From positions 1 through 35,561 of the forward strand of contig JAITQE010000012.1 of assembly GCA_031289055.1 (NCBI GenBank): 35,561 nt of DNA. Reading direction: 5' to 3'. Origin of the DNA: Candidatus Endomicrobiellum porotermitis (GTDB lineage Bacteria > Elusimicrobiota > Endomicrobiia > Endomicrobiales > Endomicrobiaceae). Positions within the stretch are counted from its first letter, which is position 1. Each line of letters begins with the position of its first letter. The notes under the pieces are model-generated. The model searched no databases, was not told where the DNA came from, and saw nothing but the letters and a program-made list of their open reading frames with translations. A program made the translations under genes and the position numbers. Of the stretch, positions 7,758-16,108 are shown one piece after another.

Positions 7758-9986
7758 ATGATGAAAGAGCAATTTTTAAATTTTTTAGAAACTTCATCGA
7801 GTCAGATACAATCGCATAAACAGATTGCGCTTGATAATGGAGTAAATAAAGATGCGATTGAATTGCATGATAAATTGATTGATTATTGCTCTAAACTGAA
7901 ATATATTGTGCAAAATACAGAATTAACAATTAATTATGTAAATAATTTTCAAGTTGATATAAAGCAGGCATTAAAATGCTTGCCATATATAATAGGCAAT
8001 ACGAATCTTCAACTTCATCATAATAAAGAACAGAATAAAGAACAGATTAAAAGCAATATAGAAAAGCAAAAAGATAATCTATCTAAACGATTAGAATCAT
8101 TACGATTTAATCTTGATTTCTTCAAAAAATTAGATTTTTTCAGCGATAATATTGTAGCGATAGGGGCTAATGGAAGTGGAAAAACGACTCTTTCTGATAA
8201 ATTAAAACAATACTTGCCAAAATCAAGCGTTGTTATTTCTGCGCAAAGAATTCTCCTTATCCCTACGTTTGATGGGGTTTCAAATTTTAATCAAACCGAT
8301 AAAAATCTCAAACAAACGCAACAAGCAGACAAATCAATGAGGAATACGTTTTCTATGACTAACAAAGATTGGTTTAACCCTGTACAAACGCTTGCGCGCG
8401 AATTTGGTAATTTAATTGCCAATCTTTTTGCAGAAAGAAACGTACAGAGAAATGAATATGTGAATTCATTGCCAGAGGGCAGTACTATTACAATAACAAA
8501 GCCAAAGACGAAACTAGACGCGGCTTTAGAAATATGGAATTTTTTAATTCAACACCGAGTATTAGAATGTAGTGATGATGGTAGTAATCTTACTTTAAAA
8601 ACAACTTCAAAAACAACTTCTGGGGAAAATTATCCAGCGCATCAAATGAGCGATGGAGAGAAAGTCGCGCTTTATCTAATCGCGCAAGTATTGCAAGCGC
8701 CTAAAAATGGATTCATTATTGCAGATGAACCTGAAATGCACTTGCATAAAGCTATATTAGAAAAATTATGGGATAGATTAGAGCAAGAACGGCGGGATTG
8801 TATTTTTATATATTTGACGCACGATTTGGATTTTGCAACAAGTAGAAATGCAAAAAAAGTTTGGATAAAATCCTATACTCCTCCCGAAAAATGGGATATT
8901 GAAGGTATTCCCAAAGAAAATGAATTGCCGGAACAATTATTGATGGAGCTGTTTGGTAGCCGTAAAAGTATTCTATTTTGCGAAGGTGAACGAGATGGGA
9001 TTGATTACCAAATATACAAAATTCTATTCCATAAATACACAATAACCCCTGTTAGAACTTGTCGTGATGTAATAAATTATACAAAAGCATTTAATAAACT
9101 TCCCAATATCGTAATAAAAGCATCTGGTATAATTGATTCAGACTACCATAGTGCAAGATTAGATGCTTTGAAATGTGAAAACATATTTGCCTTGCCAGTC
9201 GCCGAGATTGAAAATCTTTTATTAGATGAGAAATTTTTAGAATTGGCTGCGCGCGAATTTAAGGTGACTGATGATAAGGCTGTTGATAATATTAAACAAG
9301 GCATAATGCAAGAATTTGAAAAAAATTTAGAATTACAAGTATCTAATTATGTGTCAGCAAAAATTGATTGCCATTTCAAAGATTCACATCTAAATAAAGG
9401 AAATAATAAAAAAGAGATTAAAGACAAATTTGACAACTTTGTAAATGAAATAAAAATTTGCGATTGGCATTCGCAAAGACAGGAAGAATTGAAAAAAATT
9501 ATTGAAAGCAAGGATTACTCAAAAGTTTTGGCCGTATATAATAATAAAGGGTTAAAAAAAATAGTCAATGACCGCTTTGAGATTAAAAATTTTACGGAAA
9601 GAGTCGTTAAACTTTTACAATCAAATAAAGAAGCGCAAGAGATTATTAGGAAAAAGCTTCCAGAAGATTTAAAATGGCAAGATAGTTTGAGAGGTTTTAT
9701 GTTAAAAGAAGAACTTGAAACTACGGCTTTCCTTGCCAGAATAGACGTCAAAGAAGATGAAAAAGAAAAATATCTCGCGGATATCAACGGCATGTTTGAT
9801 TATATTGAAATTTTGCAAGAACCCGACGTTACTGAGTTAAATCCTACAACGCATGTTACTGAACTTAGAAACGTTTGGAGAGAAGACGTTGTAAAATCGT
9901 GTCCGAGAGAAGTTATAGACCAAATGTTAAACGGATCTCCTTTGAGGGAAGGAACTTTTTATAAAATACAAAAGGTTATAGCGTAA
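7758..9986 (+). CDS. AAA/ABC-type ATPase fused to a DUF4435 (TOPRIM-like) domain; candidate defence effector
   Basis: 742 residues. An N-terminal helical, Lys/Glu/Gln-rich segment (1-125) precedes an SMC/ABC-like ATPase: Walker A GANGSGKTT (136-144), signature MSDGEKVALYL (297-307), Walker B GFIIADEPEMHLH (318-330) and H-loop LTHD (353-356). From about 400 a DUF4435-like domain follows: ILFCEGERDGIDYQIY with E409, GIIDSDYH with D460 and D462, and LPVAEIENLLL (479-489). The E and DxD pairs are the acidic pattern of TOPRIM nucleases. In PARIS defence an ATPase (AriA) works with a DUF4435 nuclease (AriB), and fused forms are known. The size and order fit, but the 130-residue N-terminal extension is not what I expect of AriA. 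It lies one base after the methyltransferase and 3 bases before corA. It could instead be the restriction partner of the methyltransferase. Confidence 0.8.
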   Translation: MMKEQFLNFLETSSSQIQSHKQIALDNGVNKDAIELHDKLIDYCSKLKYIVQNTELTINYVNNFQVDIKQALKCLPYIIGNTNLQLHHNKEQNKEQIKSNIEKQKDNLSKRLESLRFNLDFFKKLDFFSDNIVAIGANGSGKTTLSDKLKQYLPKSSVVISAQRILLIPTFDGVSNFNQTDKNLKQTQQADKSMRNTFSMTNKDWFNPVQTLAREFGNLIANLFAERNVQRNEYVNSLPEGSTITITKPKTKLDAALEIWNFLIQHRVLECSDDGSNLTLKTTSKTTSGENYPAHQMSDGEKVALYLIAQVLQAPKNGFIIADEPEMHLHKAILEKLWDRLEQERRDCIFIYLTHDLDFATSRNAKKVWIKSYTPPEKWDIEGIPKENELPEQLLMELFGSRKSILFCEGERDGIDYQIYKILFHKYTITPVRTCRDVINYTKAFNKLPNIVIKASGIIDSDYHSARLDALKCENIFALPVAEIENLLLDEKFLELAAREFKVTDDKAVDNIKQGIMQEFEKNLELQVSNYVSAKIDCHFKDSHLNKGNNKKEIKDKFDNFVNEIKICDWHSQRQEELKKIIESKDYSKVLAVYNNKGLKKIVNDRFEIKNFTERVVKLLQSNKEAQEIIRKKLPEDLKWQDSLRGFMLKEELETTAFLARIDVKEDEKEKYLADINGMFDYIEILQEPDVTELNPTTHVTELRNVWREDVVKSCPREVIDQMLNGSPLREGTFYKIQKVIA

Positions 9987-9989
9987 CCA

Positions 9990-10982
9990 ATGTTAAAGGC
10001 AATCTATTCCGTCAACGGCGCAATTACTGCGACAGAAAATGTTTTGCAAGTTATAGAAGATTGCAAGCAAAAAACCGAACTTGTTTGGATTGATATACAC
10101 CTTGAAAACCACGAGTTAACCCACGACGAAACTTTGCTTCTTTCCGAAGCTTTTAAATTTCATGAGATGTCAATTGAAGATTGCCTTTTCCCTCAGTATT
10201 ATCCAAAAATTGAAGAATTTGAAAATTATGTTTTTGGCGCCGCGCATGGCATACAACTAAAGCCTAACTATTTTCAAGAATTTGAAGACAGCATCTACGA
10301 ACTTAACTTTTTTATCGGCAAAGGTTTTATTATTACCGTGCATACGGAAGAGTTGTTCTTTTTGGAAACTCTTTACGAAAAGGCAAAAGCCAGACCTCAG
10401 ATTGAAATGAAAAGATTTGAGAACTTGCTTTACAATATATTCAACAAAGTGGTTTCCAGTTACGAATTTACTCTTGAAAAAATAGACGACAAAATGGAAG
10501 CGCTTGAGGACGATATTTTAGAAGATCCGGAGACGGAAAACATGGAAGAAATACTTGATATCAAAAAAGTAATCTTTGCCATGAGAAAGATAGCCGAATC
10601 CCAGCAAGCCGTGTACGTTTATTTTACAAGGTCTACAAACAATTTAGTTTCAAGAGAATATCTTGTATATTTTAGAGATATTTATACGCAGTGCGCGAGA
10701 ATGAATCAAGCGATAGTTATGCGAAGCCAAATGGTAGTGAGCTTGATAGAAGTTTACATGTCTAGCGTTACCGTAAGGCTTACGGAAGTTATGAAATTTC
10801 TGACAATCATTGCGACGGTTTTAATGCCGGTGCTTATCGTGTCGGGATATTATGGAATGAATGTGATTTTTCCGGAATACGCGGTGTTTGGGCAAAAAGG
10901 AACATGGTTTTTTGCCGTTGGATTAATGATTGTAGCTATAGTGGCGATGCTTATATACTTTAGAAAGAGAAAGTGGTTTTAA
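9990..10982 (+). CDS. corA: CorA-type magnesium/cobalt transporter
   Basis: Pentameric inner-membrane channel for Mg2+ (also Co2+ and Ni2+). 330 residues: an acidic cytoplasmic domain with long helices (about 1-265), then two C-terminal membrane helices (about 270-290 and 304-324). The diagnostic GMN selectivity motif is seen in SGYYGMNVIFPEY between them, and the positively charged tail FRKRKWF follows. Start ATG 9990 lies 3 bases after the ATPase stop with AAGG upstream. gatA begins 5 bases downstream, so the defence pair, corA and gatA may share a transcript. Intact. Confidence 0.95.
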   Translation: MLKAIYSVNGAITATENVLQVIEDCKQKTELVWIDIHLENHELTHDETLLLSEAFKFHEMSIEDCLFPQYYPKIEEFENYVFGAAHGIQLKPNYFQEFEDSIYELNFFIGKGFIITVHTEELFFLETLYEKAKARPQIEMKRFENLLYNIFNKVVSSYEFTLEKIDDKMEALEDDILEDPETENMEEILDIKKVIFAMRKIAESQQAVYVYFTRSTNNLVSREYLVYFRDIYTQCARMNQAIVMRSQMVVSLIEVYMSSVTVRLTEVMKFLTIIATVLMPVLIVSGYYGMNVIFPEYAVFGQKGTWFFAVGLMIVAIVAMLIYFRKRKWF

Positions 10983-10987
10983 TTACT

Positions 10988-12445
10988 ATGAACGAAATCT
11001 TAAAAATGAAAGCGAAAGAGTTAAAAGCAAAAATTTGTTCAGGCGAGATGAAAAGCGTAGACGCTGTAAAAGCTTGCTTTGAACGCGTCGGAGAAGCTGA
11101 GCCTAAAGTAAAGGCTTTTCTTAAGTTAAACGAGGAACAGTCCTTAAAACAAGCCGAAGATGTTGACAATAAGCTTAAAACAGGCGCAAAATGCGGACAG
11201 CTTGAAGGCGTTCCCATAGCGATAAAAGACAATATCATGGTTAAAGGCGAACCCATGACTTCGGCGTCTAAATATCTTGAAAAGTATATTTCCCCGTACG
11301 ACGCTATGGTAATAGAAAAGCTTAAAGACGCAGGCGCAATTTTTGTGGGAAGGACAAACATGGACGAGTTTGCCATGGGCGGCTCCACTGAAACGTCGGC
11401 TTATCAGAAAACTGCAAATCCTTGGGATATTGAACGCATACCCGGAGGATCTTCAGGCGGAAGCGCCGCGGCGGTCGCTTCAGGAATGGTTCCGGTTGCT
11501 TTAGGGTCCGACACTGGCGGCTCAATAAGACAGCCCGCCGGATTTTGCGGCGTAGTAGGCTATAAGCCGTCTTACGGATTAATAAGCAGATACGGCGCTT
11601 GCGCGTTGGCGTCTTCTTTTGACCAGATAGGAACGTTTGCAAAAAATGTAACCGATGCGGCTTTGCTTACAAGCGTTATAGCAGGTAAAGATTACAGGGA
11701 TCCCGTTTGCGAGCCTAACGAGCGGATAGATTATGCCAACGACATAGACAATCCCGACGCTTTAAAAACGTTAAAGATCGGAATACCAAAACAACTGGCT
11801 GACTATAAAACAGATTCTGAAATATCAAAGTATTTTAACGACGCCGTAAGCAAAATGAAACTTGAAGGCGCGGAAATTGTTGAGATTGACGTTCCAGCGT
11901 ACAAATATGTTCCCGCGCTATATAAGGTAATTATGTGCGCAGAAGTTTCGGCAAATATTGCGACTTTTGACGGTATTCGTTACGGTTACAGATCGCCAAA
12001 CGGTATAAACTTAAATGACGAGTACGCAAAGTCAAGAGCAGAATCTTTAGGATACGAAGTTAAAAAGAGAATATTATTTGGAACGTACGTTTTGGGGGCG
12101 AAGAATTATCGCAGATGTTACCGCCAAGCTCAAAAAGTAAGAACTTTGCTTATAAATCAAATAAGAGAAGCGTATAAAAAATGCGACTTTATATTTTCGC
12201 CCGCGACTTTGCAAATGCCTGTAAAATTTGGCGAGACGTTGTCTGAGGAATGCGACATCTTCCTTACGGCGGCAAATCTCGCAGGGCTGCCTGGCATTGC
12301 TGTGCCTTGTAGTTTTACAAGCGCGGGTATGCCGATGGGCGTGCATTTTATGGGTTCAAGGTTTTCCGATGCAGAACTTTTTAAAGCGGCCCGGTCATTT
12401 GAGAAAATATCCGGCTTTGACGCAAACAAGCGCCCTGTTTTCTAA
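10988..12445 (+). CDS. gatA: Asp-tRNA(Asn)/Glu-tRNA(Gln) amidotransferase subunit A
   Basis: Glutaminase subunit of GatCAB, which converts mischarged Glu-tRNA-Gln (and/or Asp-tRNA-Asn) to the amide form. Amidase-signature family: the Ser-cisSer-Lys triad is visible as K80 (GVPIAIKDN), S155 (GGSSGGSA) and S179 (GSDTGGSIRQPAG). I take ATG 10988 (485 residues) rather than GTG 10973, which would overlap the end of corA. The gene ends at 12445, and gatB follows after about 210 bases without a clear gene. No gatC is found beside gatA or gatB in this window. Confidence 0.96.
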   Translation: MNEILKMKAKELKAKICSGEMKSVDAVKACFERVGEAEPKVKAFLKLNEEQSLKQAEDVDNKLKTGAKCGQLEGVPIAIKDNIMVKGEPMTSASKYLEKYISPYDAMVIEKLKDAGAIFVGRTNMDEFAMGGSTETSAYQKTANPWDIERIPGGSSGGSAAAVASGMVPVALGSDTGGSIRQPAGFCGVVGYKPSYGLISRYGACALASSFDQIGTFAKNVTDAALLTSVIAGKDYRDPVCEPNERIDYANDIDNPDALKTLKIGIPKQLADYKTDSEISKYFNDAVSKMKLEGAEIVEIDVPAYKYVPALYKVIMCAEVSANIATFDGIRYGYRSPNGINLNDEYAKSRAESLGYEVKKRILFGTYVLGAKNYRRCYRQAQKVRTLLINQIREAYKKCDFIFSPATLQMPVKFGETLSEECDIFLTAANLAGLPGIAVPCSFTSAGMPMGVHFMGSRFSDAELFKAARSFEKISGFDANKRPVF

Positions 12446-12657
12446 AATTACTTTTGAATTTAAAGAAATAATAAGAGAAATACGAAATATTAAATAAGCC
12501 TTGTTGCAGATTTCATGAAATAGACAAAGAATCTACCGATAGTTTGACAACGCCCACCTTGCATGTATTTCTTATAATAATTTTGAGATATTGACTGCGA
12601 CTTATCGCGACAACTTTTTGAGACGATATTTAATTTATATAAAAACAGGATAAGCAA

Positions 12658-14112
12658 ATGTCTAAATACGAAACGGTTATAGGGCTTGAAGTACATATGC
12701 AAATTAACACAAAATCAAAAGTTTTTTGCGAGTGTTCTACTCAGTTTGGAGCGGAGCCTAATGCAAACACTTGCGTTGTTTGCACTTCGCAGCCCGGAGC
12801 AATTCCAATTTTAAATAAAAAGGCCGTTGAAGCCGTAGTTAAAACAGGACTTGCTTTGGACTTTACGATAAACAAGCAATGCGCTTTTGCAAGAAAGCAA
12901 TATTTTTATCCCGATGTCCCTAAAAACTATCAAATAACTCAGTCTGAGCCGCCGTTGTGTTCAAAAGGGAAGCTCGCGATAAATGTTGGCGGTAAAGAGA
13001 AAGTTGTAAATATAGCTAGGATCCATCTCGAAGAAGATGCTGGCAAGCTCGTCCACGAAATAGGCGGCAGAAAACTTGATTACTCTCTTCTTGATTTAAA
13101 TAGGGCTAGCGTCGGACTTATGGAGCTTGTTACGGAGCCTGAGCTTAGTTCTCCTGAAGAAGCTCTGGCGTTTTTGACCGAACTTAAAAATATCGTTGAA
13201 TATTTGGGAACCTCCGAGTGCAGCATGGAAGAAGGAAAAATGCGTTGCGACGTAAACGTAAGCATACGACCTATCGGACAAAAAGAGCTTGGAACAAGAG
13301 TAGAAATTAAAAATATGAATTCTATTTCAGGCGTAAGATACGCGATAGCCTACGAAGTTGAAAGACAAGCTGAGGCGCTTGAATCAGGCGGGAAACTTGC
13401 GCAGGAAACAAGGCTTTGGGAAGCTGAAGAAGGCGTAACAAAATCTATGCGTACAAAAGAAGAGGCGTTAGACTACAGATATTTTCCCGAGCCTGACTTA
13501 GTTCCTTTTGATTTGCCCGATTCTTTTATTGAAGATTTAAAGAAACGGCTTCCAGAACTTCCTAAAATAAAAAAAGAAAGATTTATAAAAGGTTATGGTT
13601 TGTCAGAATATGACGCAAATTATTTGACTTCAACAAGAACGATTGCGGATTATTATGAAGACTCTTTACGCTTTTTGCAAGATAAAAAAGCGGCGGCTAA
13701 GCCGATTGCAAATTGGGTTTCCACTGAATTAAACGCTAAATTAAACGCTTCAAAAATAGATATTTCAGAGTCGCCTGTTTCAAGCCAAAATTTAGCTAAA
13801 CTGGTGTCTCTTATTTTAAGCGGCGCTATATCTGGCAAAATTGCGAAAACTATTTTTGAAGAAATGTATGAAAAGTCTTCGGATCCCGAAGTTATAGTTA
13901 AAGAAAAAGGTTTGACGCAGATTTCAGACGAATCTGCGATTATAAAAATTTGCGAAGAAGTTATTGCCGAAAGTCCAAAAGCTGTCGCTGAATTTAAAGC
14001 CGGTAAAGAAAGAGCTATTGGAGCAATAGTGGGGCTTGTCATGAAAAAGTCTAAAGGACAGGCAAATCCTCAGCTTGCAAATAAAATCCTTTTAGAAAAA
14101 TTAAAATCGTAA
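12658..14112 (+). CDS. gatB: Asp-tRNA(Asn)/Glu-tRNA(Gln) amidotransferase subunit B
   Basis: tRNA-binding and kinase subunit of GatCAB, which phosphorylates the mischarged aminoacyl group and transfers ammonia to it. 484 residues, full length. It shows the opening [18 protein letters not shown], the zinc-type cysteines CEC...CVVC (near 22-42), [36 protein letters not shown] and [11 protein letters not shown]. The C-terminal YqeY-like helical domain ends with [13 protein letters not shown]. Start ATG 12658 follows AGGATAAG. The 12446-12657 gap has a TTGACA and a TATAAT that are 23 bases apart, too far for a standard promoter. Confidence 0.96.
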   Translation: MSKYETVIGLEVHMQINTKSKVFCECSTQFGAEPNANTCVVCTSQPGAIPILNKKAVEAVVKTGLALDFTINKQCAFARKQYFYPDVPKNYQITQSEPPLCSKGKLAINVGGKEKVVNIARIHLEEDAGKLVHEIGGRKLDYSLLDLNRASVGLMELVTEPELSSPEEALAFLTELKNIVEYLGTSECSMEEGKMRCDVNVSIRPIGQKELGTRVEIKNMNSISGVRYAIAYEVERQAEALESGGKLAQETRLWEAEEGVTKSMRTKEEALDYRYFPEPDLVPFDLPDSFIEDLKKRLPELPKIKKERFIKGYGLSEYDANYLTSTRTIADYYEDSLRFLQDKKAAAKPIANWVSTELNAKLNASKIDISESPVSSQNLAKLVSLILSGAISGKIAKTIFEEMYEKSSDPEVIVKEKGLTQISDESAIIKICEEVIAESPKAVAEFKAGKERAIGAIVGLVMKKSKGQANPQLANKILLEKLKS

Positions 14113-14222
14113 AGCGATATTTAAATTTTAGATTTTCAAAGGATACGCTTTCCGCGCTTCTTTGTTTTTTGCGGGTTTAGTCTAAAAGCGCAAATTCGCA
14201 TTATTGATACGCGTTATGTCGT

Positions 14223-14251
14223 TTGACGCGCTTAATTTGAAGCGTTAAAAT
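14223..14251 (+). promoter_or_regulatory. Promoter for proB
   Basis: TTGACG (14223-14228), a 17-base spacer and TAAAAT (14246-14251) lie 37 bases upstream of the proB GTG start; each box matches consensus at 5 of 6 positions. Nothing else was recognised in the 14113-14288 gap. Confidence 0.6.
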
Positions 14252-14288
14252 CTCGTGTAAAAGAAAAAAGTTTTTTATAAGAGGCAAA

Positions 14289-15380
14289 GTGAGATTAGTA
14301 ATAAAAGTTGGCACAAGCACGCTTACGTCAAAAAACGGTTTATTAAATAGAGAATATATATTTAGTTTAGCCGAGCGGATTTCCGGACTGCAAGACGATA
14401 ATCATGAAATTATAATCGTAAGCTCCGGCGCGGTCGGCGCCGGACAGGCAAAGCTTGGAGCGTCTTCTAACCGTAAAACCACAAGGGAAAAGCAGGCTTT
14501 TGCGGCTATAGGACAGCCTTTAGTAATGAATGCGTATTCAGACGCTTTCTTAAAATATGGTAAGACGGTCGCTCAAATTCTTTTAACTAGAGAAGTTTTT
14601 GATAAAAGAGCGGAATATATAAATGCGAGAAACACTTTGAATGTTTTAATGCGGAACAAAGCGATACCTATAATAAATGAAAATGACACGGTCTCCATAA
14701 GCGAAATAAACTTTGGCGATAATGATACTTTGTCCGCGCTTGTCGCCGCTACTATAGATGCTGACAAACTTATAATTTTTACAGACGTGGACGGTTTTTA
14801 TAAAGGCAATCCCGCAACGTCGGAAATTATACCTCAAATTGAAAAAATTACCGAAGAAATAGAAAGATGCGCGACGGGCGGCTCTTCAAGCGGTAAAGGC
14901 ACTGGCGGCATGAAGACAAAAATAACTGCTGCGAAGATAGCCGCAGCTTCAGGCGTAGATACTGTTATAACCAACGGCTCAAAACTTTATCTGTTAACGG
15001 ACATCGTTTCCGACCGTCAAGCAGGAACTGTCATCAAAGCGAAAAAACAATGTCTTCAAGCTAAAAAATCATGGATAGCTTTTAGTAAAAAGTCTAAAGG
15101 AACTATATTCGTTGACAATAAAGCCGCCGACGTTTTATTAAACAGAGGTAAAAGTTTGCTCCCTGCAGGCATCGTCAAAATAAGCGGAACTTTCCATAGG
15201 GGAGATACCGTAAATATAGCTAACGCCGAAACTAAAAAGGACTTTGCCAGAGGATTAACAAATTACGACACTAGCGTTGTTGAAAAAATAAAGGGCAAAA
15301 AAACCATAGATATAAAGAAGATTATGGATACTGAAGAAGACGAAATTATACATAGGGATAACATGGTTTTGTTGCGATAG
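14289..15380 (+). CDS. proB: Glutamate 5-kinase with PUA domain
   Basis: Phosphorylates glutamate as the first step of proline synthesis. 363 residues with the amino-acid-kinase domain (about 1-255) and a C-terminal PUA domain (about 275-355). Seen: VIKVGTSTLT, IVSSGAVGAG, NENDTVS, FGDNDTLSALVA, FTDVDGFY and GTGGMKTKITAA, which line the ATP and glutamate sites. Start is GTG 14289 with GAGG upstream. The usual partner proA is not next to it; the following 400 bases hold only decayed sequence, so proA is either elsewhere or lost. Confidence 0.94.
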   Translation: MRLVIKVGTSTLTSKNGLLNREYIFSLAERISGLQDDNHEIIIVSSGAVGAGQAKLGASSNRKTTREKQAFAAIGQPLVMNAYSDAFLKYGKTVAQILLTREVFDKRAEYINARNTLNVLMRNKAIPIINENDTVSISEINFGDNDTLSALVAATIDADKLIIFTDVDGFYKGNPATSEIIPQIEKITEEIERCATGGSSSGKGTGGMKTKITAAKIAAASGVDTVITNGSKLYLLTDIVSDRQAGTVIKAKKQCLQAKKSWIAFSKKSKGTIFVDNKAADVLLNRGKSLLPAGIVKISGTFHRGDTVNIANAETKKDFARGLTNYDTSVVEKIKGKKTIDIKKIMDTEEDEIIHRDNMVLLR

Positions 15381-15799
15381 AAAACCTTCTTTCTTTAAAT
15401 TTGAGCTTTTGGCAGAATTTTCGGGGTTGGGGGAGGGTATTTCCCTATGAAGTAAAGCAGACAAGAGCGGTGGCAACCCTCGTACGCGATGAGAAGCTAC
15501 GGAAATAATATGTCCCCAGTCGCGATGATACTAAGAAAGGCGGCGGCAAGATCAAAAACAGTGGCAGAAAGACCGCCACTACCACCATAATAGCCGAACC
15601 CCCAGTGATAATCGTTTCCAATCCGAAAATCCAAGCGAGATCCCTAAGCGAAATCGGGAAATATGTTTTCGCGAAAAAAAGCTGAAAGCGAATGAGTTAG
15701 AGCGACATATCCGCCTGTGCGGGGACGACTTATAATTCTCTACCGGGTCTAGGGGAATAGCGAAGTCAGCGGTATAAATACATATTGCATGGAGGGAAA
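15381..15799. other. Gene-free stretch with decayed coding traces and small palindromes
   Basis: On the plus strand one frame can be followed from about 15395 to a TGA at 15683-15685 with a single TAA at 15506-15508. It contains FRGWGRVFPYEVKQTRAVA before the stop and TIIAEPPVIIVSNPKIQARS and LSEIGKYVFAKKS after it. That reads like protein but matches nothing I know, including ProA. A parallel frame (GNNMSPVAMILRKAAARSK) overlaps it, so the call is uncertain. There is also an inverted repeat AGTGGC...GCCACT and a 12-bp palindrome TTTTCGCGAAAA at 15666-15677. GC content appears higher than in nearby intergenic DNA. No RNA gene was recognised. Confidence 0.35.
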
Positions 15800-15976
15800 A
15801 TGAAAGACAAACATAAATTAGGAATTGCGATTTTACTTCTAATAGTAGTAGTTATACTTGCGATAAGCACTCTGCTCAAAACGCCTTTTGCCAAGAGCGG
15901 AAAAGCTTTGCATAACGAAGCAGAATCAGAAGTTGAAGAAATTCAATCTGAGCAAGCTATAGATGAAAACGCTTAA
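15800..15976 (+). CDS. Small single-pass membrane protein, unknown function
   Basis: 58 residues from ATG 15800, which has a strong Shine-Dalgarno (GGAGGG) seven bases upstream; a TTG 15 bases earlier lies before that site and is unlikely to be used. Layout: a basic start (MKDKHK), one hydrophobic helix (LGIAILLLIVVVILAISTLL, about 7-26), then a polar acidic tail (EAESEVEEIQSEQAIDENA). No homologue is recognised. It sits alone between decayed DNA and the convergent helicase gene. The clean ribosome binding site is the main reason to believe it is translated. Confidence 0.55.
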   Translation: MKDKHKLGIAILLLIVVVILAISTLLKTPFAKSGKALHNEAESEVEEIQSEQAIDENA

Positions 15977-16108
15977 ATAATATATTTTATATCTATAGCG
16001 TTGATGCTTCAGGTAAAAATATTTTAAGGAAGGATTTTGTTAAAAAAGCCTTTAATTCCGGTTTTGTTGTGGGGAAATGTACTCCATAATCAATATATTT
16101 GTTTTTTA

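Noticed and set aside
11322-11642. Minus-strand open frame inside gatA
   Set aside because: It is a shadow of the strongly conserved amidase signature region.
12543-12577. TTGACA followed by TATAAT before gatB
   Set aside because: The boxes are 23 bases apart, too far for a sigma-70 promoter; no better pair was found.
14150-14183. CCGC...GCGG after gatB as a terminator
   Set aside because: The stem is four pairs with a long loop and the T-run lies inside the loop.
15255-15476. Minus-strand frame MPPLLSALLHREIPSPNPENS
   Set aside because: It overlaps the proB 3' end on the opposite strand and has no ribosome site; probably a shadow.
15970-16089. Open frame reading SVDASGKNILRKDFVKKAFNSGF after the small membrane protein
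   Set aside because: It has no start codon or ribosome site and no recognised family; it may be a frameshifted old extension, but the evidence is too thin.
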